From Limnohabitans sp. DM1 (GTDB lineage Bacteria > Pseudomonadota > Gammaproteobacteria > Burkholderiales > Burkholderiaceae_C), in NCBI RefSeq assembly GCF_001269385.1, contig NZ_CXOO01000027.1, positions 124,001 through 188,000 of the forward strand: a DNA stretch of 64,000 nt, read 5' to 3'. Positions within the stretch are counted from its first letter, which is position 1. The number at the start of each line of letters is the position of its first letter. The notes under the pieces were generated by a model. That model searched no databases. It worked only from the letters and a program-made list of their open reading frames with translations, and was not told the DNA's origin. Below, in pieces: positions 54,701 through 62,351 of the stretch. A program made the position numbers and the translations under genes.

Positions 54701-55080
54701 TAGGAGCCCAAGCCTTGGGGCGATGGGCTTGGAACATGCCCTCTATTGATTCGGCCCTGTGAAGTTTTCAATGATCAAAGATGTTGTAGGTCGGCGGCAA
54801 CAGAGCCGACATGCAGCCTGCGCCGAAGTCAGCAATGTCGGGGCTTAAGCCACCGACCTATAGATTCGGCCCGATGAAGTCTGAGTCGTGTGTTGCCCGT
54901 TGGGAGGAGTTTGTGGGAGCTTGCCAGCCAAGCGAAAAGCCTGTGGTCCACAAGCGTCTGATCGCCAGCAGGGCTAGCGCCCACAAGGTGCAAGGTTGAA
55001 GTCACCCTGCAAACTTCACAGGACCGGATCAATAAGAGATGCATTGCGCACACATTTCAAACTTCAGCGTGCTGGATCAA
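54701..55080. repeat. Cluster of REP-like palindromes and flanking inverted/direct repeats
   Basis: This fills most of the 468-bp gene-free stretch 54674-55141. Hairpins: ccaagcc/ggcttgg (54708-54732); taggtcggcggc/gccaccgaccta (54787-54798 with 54849-54860) enclosing ccgacat/atgtcgg; and tgtgggagc/gcgcccaca near 54912-54985. A 22-bp sequence at 54746-54767 reappears inverted at 55011-55032 with 20 of 22 matches, and more loosely at 55059-55080. Its core gattcggccc..tgaagt is also directly repeated at 54748 and 54863, 115 bp apart. The gtagg/gggagc-led palindromes are REP-like (BIME organisation). The first hairpin may also end the kinase operon. No coding potential seen. Confidence 0.75.
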
Positions 55081-55141
55081 TGAATATGAGGCTGTCATCT
55101 GTGCGGCAGCTGGACTGATATGCCACTGATAGCCTATCCCC

Positions 55142-55255
55142 ATGATCGACCTTTATACCGACGCCACGCCCAACGGGCAAAAAATCTCCATCGCGCTCGA
55201 AGAGCTGGTTCGCAAGATGGTCGAGATGGGACACAAGCAGAAGGACAAGCCATGA
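55142..55255 (+). pseudogene. GST-like N-terminal remnant, 37 codons
   Basis: ATG at 55142 to TGA at 55253-55255. It begins MIDLYTDATPNGQKIS, then IALEEL, which closely resembles the glutathione-binding first strand and helix of YfcG/Ure2-type glutathione transferases. It then changes abruptly into a lysine-rich tail (VRKMVEMGHKQKDKP) and stops. The stop overlaps the start of the intact GST gene (ATGA, 55252-55255). The likely history is an internal deletion that fused the first about 22 codons to the end of another gene. It may still act as a leader that couples translation of the downstream gene. Confidence 0.6.
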
Positions 55256-55869
55256 AGCTCTACACCGCCCACCGCGCCCCCAGCCCCCGCCGGGTGTTGA
55301 TGTTTTTGGTCGAGAAAAACATCACTGGCATCGAGATGGTCAACATGGACCTGAACAGCGGCGAGCACCGCACGCCCGAATACCTGGCCAAAAGCCCGCT
55401 GGCCAAAGTGCCTGCACTGGAGCTGGATGACGGCCGCGTGATCACCGAGACGCGGGCGATCTGCACTTTGCTGGAAGGCCGCTACCCCGAACCCAACCTG
55501 ATGGGCGAGGGCGACGAGCGCGGTTTCATTGAGATGGCCGACCGGCAGGTGGAGTTGTATCTGCTCGGCGGCATAGCGAATGCGATCCGCCACAGCCACC
55601 CGGGCTTGGCGGCTTTGGAGAAACCCCAGTTCCCCGAGTTCGGCCGCTCACAGGCCGAGAAGGTGCGGGACGTGGCGCGGGGTTTTGACCAGCGCCTGCA
55701 AACCCAGCCCTGGATCGCGGGCGAGCGCTTCACCATCGCCGACATCACCGCGTTTTGCGCGCTGGAGTTTGCACGCGGCCTGATGAAGTTCGTGCCCGGC
55801 GACGAGGGCATGAGTGCCCTCCAAGCCTGGCGTGACCGCATGAACGAGCGGCCCAGCGCCAGGGTGTGA
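55252..55869 (+). CDS. Glutathione S-transferase family protein
   Basis: 205 residues from the ATG at 55252. This start is chosen because the thioredoxin-fold strand (MKLYTAHRAPSPRRVLMF) begins there; a longer frame upstream encodes nothing GST-like. The N-terminal domain has LAKSPLAKVPALELDDG (cis-Pro) and ITETRAICTLLEGRYPE, the glutathione gamma-Glu site. The all-helical C-terminal domain has the N-capping motif GERFTIADITAFCALEFA. The family conjugates or reduces electrophiles with glutathione in the cytosol. Its start overlaps the stop of the GST-like remnant, and it runs convergently with the acyl-CoA synthetase gene, 14 bp away. Substrate unknown. Confidence 0.9.
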   Translation: MKLYTAHRAPSPRRVLMFLVEKNITGIEMVNMDLNSGEHRTPEYLAKSPLAKVPALELDDGRVITETRAICTLLEGRYPEPNLMGEGDERGFIEMADRQVELYLLGGIANAIRHSHPGLAALEKPQFPEFGRSQAEKVRDVARGFDQRLQTQPWIAGERFTIADITAFCALEFARGLMKFVPGDEGMSALQAWRDRMNERPSARV

Positions 55870-55883
55870 TGAACTGAACGTGA

Positions 55884-57503
55884 TCAGCTGAACACGCCGC
55901 CGTAGTCCTTGCGCAGGTCGTTCTTTTGCACCTTGCCGGTGCCGCCCACGGGCAGGGATTCGAGGAACACCACATCGTCGGGCACCCACCACTTGGCGAC
56001 CTTGGTGGCTAAAAAGTCCAGGATCTCCTGCTTCTCAACCGTTTGGCCCGGCTTGCGCACGATGAACAGCAGCGGGCGCTCGTCCCACTTGGGGTGCTTG
56101 ACGCCAATGACGGCGGCCATGGCCACAGCCGGGTGACCGATGGCGGCGTTTTCCAGGTCGATGGAGCTGATCCATTCGCCCCCGGTCTTGATCACGTCTT
56201 TGGTGCGGTCGCGGATTTGCATGGTGCCTTGCGCGTCGATGGTGGCGATGTCGCCCGTGGGGAACCAGCCGTTGATCAAAGCGGTTTTGTCGGCCTTGTA
56301 GTAACGCTCCACAATCCACTGGCCGCGCACCATCAGCTCGCCTTGGGATGTGCCGTCGCGGGGCAAGGTGACGCCGTTTTCATCCACGATTTTGATCTCG
56401 ATGCCCGAGACCGCGCGGCCTTGTTTGGCCACGATGGCGTGTTGCTCGGCCGCTGGTTTTTGGCGGTCGGTGCGGGTCAACAAACTCATGGTGGCCACGG
56501 CGGTGGTTTCGGTCATGCCCCAGCCGTGGCGCACTTCCACGCCGTAGTTGTCCACAAATTTGGCGATCAGTGCCATGGGCATGGCCGAGCCGCCCACGCA
56601 GGTGCGCTTCATGTGGGCAAAGCGCAAGTTGTTTTGCTCAACGTGCTGGATCAAGCCCATCCAGATGGTGGGCACGCCCGCGCTGATGGTGACCTGCTCG
56701 CTGTCCATCAGCTCGTACAAGCTGGGGCCGTCGAGTTTGGGGCCGGGCAAGACCAGTTTGGTGCCTGCCACCAGTGCGGCGTAGGGGATGCACCAGGCGT
56801 TGATGTGGAACATGGGCACCACGGGCAAGATGGTCTCTTGCGAGGACAGGCCCAGCACATCGGGCATGCAGCCGGCCGTGGCGTTCATGACGATGGCGCG
56901 GTGCGAGTACAGCACGCCCTTGGGGTTGCCGGTGGTGCCCGAGGTGTAGCAAAGCGCTGCGCCCGTGTTTTCATCCAGCTCGGGCCAAGCAAAGGTGGTG
57001 GGGTGCGCTGCGATCAGGTCTTCGTAGTTCAGCACGCTCACGCCCTCAATCGCGGGCGTGTTGGCCGCGTCGGCCAGGCACACCCAGGCGCGCACTTTGT
57101 GGCAATGCGCGGCAATGCCTTTGACCAGCGGTGCAAAGGTGGCGTCAAACAACACCACTTCGTCTTCGGCATGGTTGATCACATAAATCAGCTGCTGGGG
57201 GTGCAGTCGCGGATTGCAGGTGTGCATCACCATGCCGCTGCCCGAGACCGCGTAATAGGCCTCCAAGTGGCGGTGGTTGTTCCAGGCGATCGAGCCGACC
57301 GCGCTGCCCGCTTTGAGGCCCATTTGCGCCAGGGCGTTGGCCAGCTGGCGCGAGCGCCGGGCGACATCGGCATAGGTGCTGCGGTGCAATGGGCCGTGCG
57401 TCTCGCGCGAGACGACTTCCTGCTCGCCAAACTGGGCAGCGCCGTGTTCAAGAATGCCCGAAATGAGCATGGGGCAGTTCATCATGAGGCCGGGTTGGGG
57501 CAT
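55884..57503 (-). CDS. AMP-forming acyl-CoA synthetase (fatty-acid/medium-chain acyl-CoA ligase type)
   Basis: 539 residues, near the usual length. The start ATG has ggag 8 bases upstream. Signature motifs: [18 protein letters not shown] near residue 183-200 (ATP-binding loop), GWGMTETT near 330, [18 protein letters not shown] near 415, and the hinge/CoA-site sequence [20 protein letters not shown] near 435, with a catalytic Lys ([11 protein letters not shown]) at the C-terminus. The GEWISS variant is typical of AlkK/DmdB-type medium-chain or methylthiopropionyl-CoA ligases. The reaction is acid + ATP + CoA to acyl-CoA + AMP + PPi. It lies 125 bp downstream of the GMC/ALDH operon on the same strand, so it may activate the acid made by those enzymes. 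Exact substrate not predictable. Confidence 0.92.
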   Translation of the reverse strand: MPQPGLMMNCPMLISGILEHGAAQFGEQEVVSRETHGPLHRSTYADVARRSRQLANALAQMGLKAGSAVGSIAWNNHRHLEAYYAVSGSGMVMHTCNPRLHPQQLIYVINHAEDEVVLFDATFAPLVKGIAAHCHKVRAWVCLADAANTPAIEGVSVLNYEDLIAAHPTTFAWPELDENTGAALCYTSGTTGNPKGVLYSHRAIVMNATAGCMPDVLGLSSQETILPVVPMFHINAWCIPYAALVAGTKLVLPGPKLDGPSLYELMDSEQVTISAGVPTIWMGLIQHVEQNNLRFAHMKRTCVGGSAMPMALIAKFVDNYGVEVRHGWGMTETTAVATMSLLTRTDRQKPAAEQHAIVAKQGRAVSGIEIKIVDENGVTLPRDGTSQGELMVRGQWIVERYYKADKTALINGWFPTGDIATIDAQGTMQIRDRTKDVIKTGGEWISSIDLENAAIGHPAVAMAAVIGVKHPKWDERPLLFIVRKPGQTVEKQEILDFLATKVAKWWVPDDVVFLESLPVGGTGKVQKNDLRKDYGGVFS

Positions 57504-57534
57504 GGGGGAGACTCCAGATTTTGCAAATGGTTTT

Positions 57535-57568
57535 CACAACAGCGCGGCGCATGGGGCAGGCTGTTGTG
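57535..57568. promoter_or_regulatory. Inverted repeat upstream of the acyl-CoA synthetase gene
   Basis: A perfect 9-bp inverted repeat, cacaacagc/gctgttgtg, with a 16-base spacer lies about 30-65 bases before the synthetase start, in the 125-bp gap after the GMC gene. It could be a regulator-binding site or an mRNA hairpin; no T-run follows. Confidence 0.3.
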
Positions 57569-57588
57569 GCTTGATGTTAATGGCTTTC

Positions 57589-57613
57589 GCACCTGGCTTA
57601 GGCGTTCAGGTGC
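57589..57613 (-). terminator. Stem-loop after the GMC dehydrogenase gene
   Basis: A perfect 7-bp inverted repeat, gcacctg/caggtgc, with an 11-base loop sits 15 bases past the GMC stop on the minus strand. No T-run follows, so it may be a weak or factor-dependent terminator, or an mRNA 3'-end stabiliser separating the operon from the synthetase gene. Confidence 0.3.
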
Positions 57614-57628
57614 AAGAACTTGGCGGGC

Positions 57629-59215
57629 TTAAGTGTTTTGAAGCGGCGCGGTCTTTTTACCCATGGCGTTGGCAATGTGTTCGGCGGCGATGTAGCTGAA
57701 CGCCATGATCGTCACGCTGGGGTCGACCGATGGACCTGTCGGGAAAACGGAAGGGTCTGCGACGAACAGGTTGTCGATGCCATGCACCCTGTGGCTGGAA
57801 TCGGTCACCGAAGTTTTCGGGTCAGTGCCCATTCGACACCCCCCAAACGGATGCGGCGCGACCAGGGTCAAGCTGCCGGGCTTGATCTCGATGGCGTCGA
57901 TGCGGTCAATCTCGTCCACAGAGTTCAGGGTGGTTCGCTTCAGATCACCCAGCATGACTTTGCGAGCGCCCGCCTTGAAGTTCACGATGGCTGCTTTTTT
58001 CATCAAGTCACGCAACATCTTTTGGGTTGTGGGTCCGTAGGGGTAATGAATTTGACGAACACCATTGCCGTCCACCTTCATTTCGCCCAATTCATCCGGG
58101 TGATCGTCGAGCCAGCCAATGGCACCGCCGACATGGGTCAGTTTTTCCATCCACTCGGCCGCCCCGTCGTCGAATCCGGGAATGGTATAGGCCATCAAAC
58201 CGGGTTGGATCTGATCCGGAACCAGCAAGTACCCGCCTTCCATGTATTGCCCCTTCTCGTCAAAGCGGGGCAGGCGAAAACCGTCCACGCCATAAGCGGC
58301 AGGAATATTGCGCCACATGATGATGGGCTCATCGTAGAGGCCGTGCGCATAGGTGCACGGGTTGAAGCCGAAATGCTTGCCCAGTGCCGGCAAAGCGTCG
58401 CGCAGACGGGCTTGATTGAGCAAGAATGCAGGTGTGTTGAAACCGCCTGCGGCGACCACAAAGTGCTTGGCCTTGACGGTGATCTTTTTGCCACTGGGGC
58501 GGTTGCGTGCCCGGTCGATGACGCTGGCCTGAAGTTGTGTCACGCGATGGCCCTCAAAGACAAAATCGTCGGCCTTCAAATCGGCATAGATTCGTGCCCC
58601 CAAAGCCAGTGACGCGGGAATGTGTGTGACCAGCTGGCTTTGCTTGGCATTGATGGCGCAACCTTGCATGCAATGCCCAGAGCCCGAGCAACCACTTCGG
58701 GCTTGCAGCATCGCGTGCCCTTCCCAGCCCAAAGCGTTGACGGCCTCCTTGAACAAGAGGTTCATTTTGTTGTAACGAAAAGGCTCGGCTTCCTGAATGT
58801 GGTGGATTTTTTCGATATCGGCAAAGATGGGCGCCAATTTTTCGGCGCTGTGTCCAGTGATGCCGTATTGGGACTCCCACAAGGCGAGCCGATCAGCAGG
58901 GGTGCGGTAGCTGTCAGCCCAGTAGTGAACGGATGTGCCGCCCACGAGTTCGCCATAGGTCAGCATCGTAGAGGCGTTGGTGTCGGTCGACAAAGCGCGT
59001 TCGGCATCGACTTTGGCGGCCTGGTTCAACTCGCGGTTGTCAAATGTGCTGGCCGGGTAATACCCACCTTTTTCAAGAATCACGACATCGATACCCGCTT
59101 GCGCCAGTCGATGGGCCACGGTGGCACCCCCGCAGCCAGAGCCGATGATGCAAACATCGGCCGTGATTTCAGACAGTTGACCGTAATCGGTGTGTTCAAA
59201 AATTTTGTTGGTCAT
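57629..59215 (-). CDS. GMC-type FAD-dependent dehydrogenase, catalytic subunit with CX5CX3C iron-sulfur motif
   Basis: 528 residues. The N-terminal Rossmann motif is CIIGSGCGGATVAHRLAQAG (about 15-34) with the E of VILEKGG. The cysteine cluster is C176-x5-C182-x3-C186 (GCSGSGHCMQGC), the spacing known for the [3Fe-4S] site of FAD-glucose and fructose dehydrogenases. The C-terminal GMC region has HPFGGCRMG and DNLFVADPSVFPTGPSVDPS. The start overlaps the stop of the Tat-like small subunit by 4 bp (ATGA), the arrangement of gamma-alpha dehydrogenase pairs. It probably oxidises an alcohol or sugar/sterol-like hydroxyl at the periplasmic face after being carried across by the small subunit. The cytochrome c subunit that normally accepts electrons is not in the window. 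The usual Asn of the N-P-x-x-T motif is Asp here. Confidence 0.88.
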   Translation of the reverse strand: MTNKIFEHTDYGQLSEITADVCIIGSGCGGATVAHRLAQAGIDVVILEKGGYYPASTFDNRELNQAAKVDAERALSTDTNASTMLTYGELVGGTSVHYWADSYRTPADRLALWESQYGITGHSAEKLAPIFADIEKIHHIQEAEPFRYNKMNLLFKEAVNALGWEGHAMLQARSGCSGSGHCMQGCAINAKQSQLVTHIPASLALGARIYADLKADDFVFEGHRVTQLQASVIDRARNRPSGKKITVKAKHFVVAAGGFNTPAFLLNQARLRDALPALGKHFGFNPCTYAHGLYDEPIIMWRNIPAAYGVDGFRLPRFDEKGQYMEGGYLLVPDQIQPGLMAYTIPGFDDGAAEWMEKLTHVGGAIGWLDDHPDELGEMKVDGNGVRQIHYPYGPTTQKMLRDLMKKAAIVNFKAGARKVMLGDLKRTTLNSVDEIDRIDAIEIKPGSLTLVAPHPFGGCRMGTDPKTSVTDSSHRVHGIDNLFVADPSVFPTGPSVDPSVTIMAFSYIAAEHIANAMGKKTAPLQNT

Positions 59216-59823
59216 GATGTTTTTTCGCTAGGCTGGGTGGATGCTGAACTCACCAATTTGGCATAGTGAATCCGCTGTTCGCTGTGCTTTTCGGGAAGAT
59301 TCATAAATGGGCCGTCATAGCCAATGGCTTTCCAGGTGGAGGGGTGGCCGTAGTAGTACCAACGCATCATGGCCGACAGGTTGGCAATGACTGCGCGCAG
59401 CGTGTCGTCCTGGGTGTCGGATGCTGCCGTGAGCACCTGTTTGCGCTCTTGCACCGTCAACCTTGAAAAGCGTGACAGGTGGCCATAGGCCAGCGGAAAC
59501 ATCTCCAGCAGGTAAAAAGCTGCTTTCAGATCGCTGCTGATGTTGTCGCTGACAAAAAACAATTCTTCATCGAGGCGTTTGACGACTTCGGCTTGCTCGA
59601 TGTCTGGAAAACCAGGCCGGTTTGGCACGCAAGCTTCGGCCAGTGTGTGGGCAATGTCTGCCAGATGGCCATCCACCACCAGCAACTGGCCGTAGCGTTG
59701 TCGGTAGCGATTGGTCTGCGTGATGTAAGCGCCGGCACCTGCCACCAGGGTGGCCGCGCCCGCAACGCCCAACAGCGAAAATTTCAAGAAGCGCCGCTTC
59801 GTAAAGAGGGGTGAATGTTTCAT
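59212..59823 (-). CDS. Small (gamma-type) subunit of the GMC dehydrogenase, gluconate 2-dehydrogenase subunit 3-like
   Basis: 203 residues. The N-terminus has a Tat-like signal, TKRRFLKFSLLGVAGAATLV, followed by a soluble helical protein (HLADIAHTLAEACVPNRPG, then LLEMFPLAYGHLSRFSRL, then WYYYGHPSTWKAIGYDGP). The Y-x-GHP-x-x-W-x-x-IGYDGP end is characteristic of this family. In FAD-glucose and gluconate dehydrogenases this subunit acts as a hitchhiker chaperone, bringing the cofactor-loaded catalytic subunit through the Tat system. It lies between the ALDH gene and the GMC gene, overlapping the latter by 4 bp. The start ATG at 59823 has a weak ribosome site. Confidence 0.8.
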   Translation of the reverse strand: MKHSPLFTKRRFLKFSLLGVAGAATLVAGAGAYITQTNRYRQRYGQLLVVDGHLADIAHTLAEACVPNRPGFPDIEQAEVVKRLDEELFFVSDNISSDLKAAFYLLEMFPLAYGHLSRFSRLTVQERKQVLTAASDTQDDTLRAVIANLSAMMRWYYYGHPSTWKAIGYDGPFMNLPEKHSEQRIHYAKLVSSASTQPSEKTS

Positions 59824-59866
59824 GGCGTAAAGAGCGGTTTAAAGGTGGAACAATCAGCACGACCGG

Positions 59867-61327
59867 TCACAGCTTGGGATCGGCCGAGCCCAAAAACAGT
59901 CGAAGGGCCAGGCGCTGAACAACATTGCCGTAAGGGGGATAAAACAGACCGATGGGGAAAAATCGGTGCCGCTTGAAAACCGTTTTGGCGTGTGAGAGTT
60001 CACAAAAACCCTCTTCGCCGTGGTAGGTCCCCATGCCGGAGTTGCCGACACCGCCAAAAGGGGCGTCATGGTTGACCACATGCCATCCCCAGTCGTTGAT
60101 GGTGACGCCGCCGGAATGGGTTTGCTCCAGCAACTGATGACGTTCAGCCTGGTTGTGACTGAAGCAATACAAGGCCAAGGGGCGTGCCCTGGCGTTGATA
60201 TAGGCGATCACCTCTGGGGTCGTGTCATAGGACACCACAGGCAAAACAGGGCCGAAGATTTCTTCTTGCATGATGCGCATGTCGGGCGTGCAATGGGTCA
60301 CCACATGCAGGGGCATGTTGCGGCCGTCCTGGGCCGCGTCATATGCAGTGCAAGCGACAACGGTCGCACCTTTGCTCACGGCATCGGCCAGCAGTTCCTG
60401 GATGCGGGCGACATGTCGATCGTTGATGATCCAGGTGTAGTCGTGGTTGTCCCGGACGGAGCCTTTGAACAGTTGGGCATAGCTGGCCTGCACGGCTTCA
60501 ACAAATGCCCCCATGCTCTCTCGCGGCACCAGGGCGTAATCGGGCGAAACACAGATCTGCCCGGCATTGGTGGCTTTGCCATGGGTAATGCGTTTGGCGG
60601 CATCGGCGATGGGGTAGTGACGGCTCACCACGGCAGGCGATTTGCCGCCCAGCTCCAGGGTCACGGGCGTGAGGTTGTCGGCGGCCTGGCGCATCACGAT
60701 TTTCCCGACTGCGGGTGAGCCTGTGAAGATCAGGTGGTTAAAGGGCAAGGCGGTGAAATCGCCGGGTGTGCTCAACTCTTCCCCAATCAAAAAGACCTCG
60801 TCTTCCGAGAAGATGTCGGCGAGCATTTTTTTCAGGGCCGCGTTGGTGTGGGGTGTGATTTCCGGCATTTTGACCATCACCCTGTTGCCCGCAGCGATGG
60901 CTGCAATCAAGGGCCCTAGGGCAAGGTAAACCGGGAAATTCCACGGCACGATGACGCCAACCACCCCTTTGGGTTGGTAGCGCACTTCCAGTTTGTTGGT
61001 CAGAAAAAGCAGCTCTGTGCCGCGGCGACTGGGTTGCATCCAGCGCTTGACATGCGAGATGGCGTGATTGGCCTCCAACGTGGAGCCCAGCAAATCCAGC
61101 ATCTTGGATTCGGCATGCGAGCGGCAACCAAAATCCTGATGCATCGCGTGTGCGAGCACATCCTGGTAGCGGCTGATTTGTTTTTTGATCGCCTTGAGTT
61201 GTTGGCGTCGTTGGGATGCGCTGGGGTAAGGGGCTTTGTCAAAGGCCGATTTTTGTGCCTGAAAAACAGCTTGGATGCGCTCAATGGACGGGGTTTGTGA
61301 ATCGGATGCGGGTGTGGCTTCGGTCAT
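59867..61327 (-). CDS. Aldehyde dehydrogenase, coniferyl aldehyde dehydrogenase (CalB-like) type
   Basis: 486 residues. Catalytic features: general base Glu225 in LELGGKSP and nucleophile Cys259 in NAGQICVSPDY, the usual 34 residues apart; VIVPWNFPVYLALGPLIAA for cofactor binding; and FTGSPAVGK. The short C-terminus, with FFPIGLFYPPYG close to the end, is typical of the membrane-associated coniferyl/long-chain aldehyde dehydrogenase branch. The reaction is an aldehyde to an acid with NAD(P)+. It is 43 bp upstream of the Tat-like subunit and 39 bp after the YCF48-like gene, in one operon, so it most likely oxidises the aldehyde released by the GMC dehydrogenase. Coniferyl aldehyde as the true substrate is not shown. 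Confidence 0.9.
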   Translation of the reverse strand: MTEATPASDSQTPSIERIQAVFQAQKSAFDKAPYPSASQRRQQLKAIKKQISRYQDVLAHAMHQDFGCRSHAESKMLDLLGSTLEANHAISHVKRWMQPSRRGTELLFLTNKLEVRYQPKGVVGVIVPWNFPVYLALGPLIAAIAAGNRVMVKMPEITPHTNAALKKMLADIFSEDEVFLIGEELSTPGDFTALPFNHLIFTGSPAVGKIVMRQAADNLTPVTLELGGKSPAVVSRHYPIADAAKRITHGKATNAGQICVSPDYALVPRESMGAFVEAVQASYAQLFKGSVRDNHDYTWIINDRHVARIQELLADAVSKGATVVACTAYDAAQDGRNMPLHVVTHCTPDMRIMQEEIFGPVLPVVSYDTTPEVIAYINARARPLALYCFSHNQAERHQLLEQTHSGGVTINDWGWHVVNHDAPFGGVGNSGMGTYHGEEGFCELSHAKTVFKRHRFFPIGLFYPPYGNVVQRLALRLFLGSADPKL

Positions 61328-61366
61328 GGGCGTTGTTCGGTGTGTTGGAAGGTGTGGCTGGGTTGT

Positions 61367-62341
61367 TCAATCGTTTCGCAAAATGCCTGCAGTCGAGACA
61401 AAGACGTCGCCAGAGGCGTGGCTGACTACGCCGGTCAGGCTGGCGTTGTCAGCCCGGGTATGGCGCTTGAAGGCGGGATCGGTCCCTGTGCGCTGCAGCA
61501 GCACGCCACCTGTGCCGGTGATCAGCACGCTCGCGTCCTGGCGCTCATGGATGGCGGTCAGGGATTGCTGTGTGCCGCTGACAGTGGCCGTCCAGCTCAG
61601 GCCTTGATCCTGGCTGCGGTAGACATGACCGCGCATGCCCGCTGCCAGAAGACTGCCATCGCTCAAGGCCTTGCCGGTCCAGAAAGAGCCTTTGTTCGCG
61701 GTTTGAATGGCTTGCCAGGTTTTGCCTGAATCGGCGGATCGGAAGATGGTGCCCGACTCTGCAGCGATGAACAGCAAGCCTTGGCGTCCGGGAAACAGAT
61801 GGATCAAATGTTTTTCGGCCACATGCGTTTGTGTTGAAAGGGTTCGTCTTTCCCAGGTTTTACCGCCATCGTGGGTTTCGAGTGCAAGACCGAATTGCCC
61901 CACAGCAAAGCCGTGTTGTGCGTCTGCAAACCAGATGGACAGCAAAACCTCGTCTTTGCCGCGCTCTTGTCGCAAGACTTCCCAATGCTCGCCGCCGTCG
62001 CGTGTGCCCAGGATGGTGCCATCGTGTCCGGCGATCCATCCCTGCTTGGCATCGTGGAAATGCACCGAGGTCAAGGCTGACCGGGTGGGTACTTTTTGAG
62101 CTTGCTTGAATGTTTTGCCATCTTCTGACAAAACCACCAGCCCATGATCGCCCACGGCCACGATGCGTTGGCCAGCCTGGGTGGTGGCAAAAAATACCCC
62201 GCGCATCGGATCCACCTTTGTGGGGGCGTGGGCCCATCGGCGTTGTGCGTCTTCTTTGGCGGGTGTGTTCTGGCCTTGTGCGCTGTGAGCGGATGCGGCG
62301 ATGGCCAGACACAAGCCCAGCATTGCGAATGGAAGCTTCAT
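61367..62341 (-). CDS. YCF48-like (BNR-repeat) beta-propeller periplasmic protein
   Basis: 324 residues from the ATG at 62339-62341. An in-frame ATG further upstream would overlap the exporter gene and would place the signal peptide internally. The signal peptide is MKLPFAMLGLCLAIAASAHS, then AQG. The mature part has repeated blades with S/T-x-D-G/S-G-x-x-W motifs (TRDGGEHWEVL, THDGGKTWERR, SADSGKTWQAI, SQDQGLSWTAT), each preceded by G-x-x-G-x-I/L. The fold is that of the photosystem II assembly factor YCF48, but in heterotrophic bacteria the gene regularly sits beside RND/MMPL exporters, as here (10 bp apart). It is probably a periplasmic partner of that exporter. Confidence 0.85.
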   Translation of the reverse strand: MKLPFAMLGLCLAIAASAHSAQGQNTPAKEDAQRRWAHAPTKVDPMRGVFFATTQAGQRIVAVGDHGLVVLSEDGKTFKQAQKVPTRSALTSVHFHDAKQGWIAGHDGTILGTRDGGEHWEVLRQERGKDEVLLSIWFADAQHGFAVGQFGLALETHDGGKTWERRTLSTQTHVAEKHLIHLFPGRQGLLFIAAESGTIFRSADSGKTWQAIQTANKGSFWTGKALSDGSLLAAGMRGHVYRSQDQGLSWTATVSGTQQSLTAIHERQDASVLITGTGGVLLQRTGTDPAFKRHTRADNASLTGVVSHASGDVFVSTAGILRND

Positions 62342-62351
62342 GGGTGGGCTT

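Noticed and set aside
55120-55251. N-terminal 44-codon extension of the GST frame
   Set aside because: The extension is Arg-rich and unrelated to GST proteins; the thioredoxin-like strand starts at the ATG at 55252, which overlaps the upstream stop.
56043-57632. A 529-codon plus-strand frame opposite the acyl-CoA synthetase
   Set aside because: His/Gly/Val-rich sequence without motifs; the minus strand carries a full set of AMP-ligase motifs and a good ribosome site.
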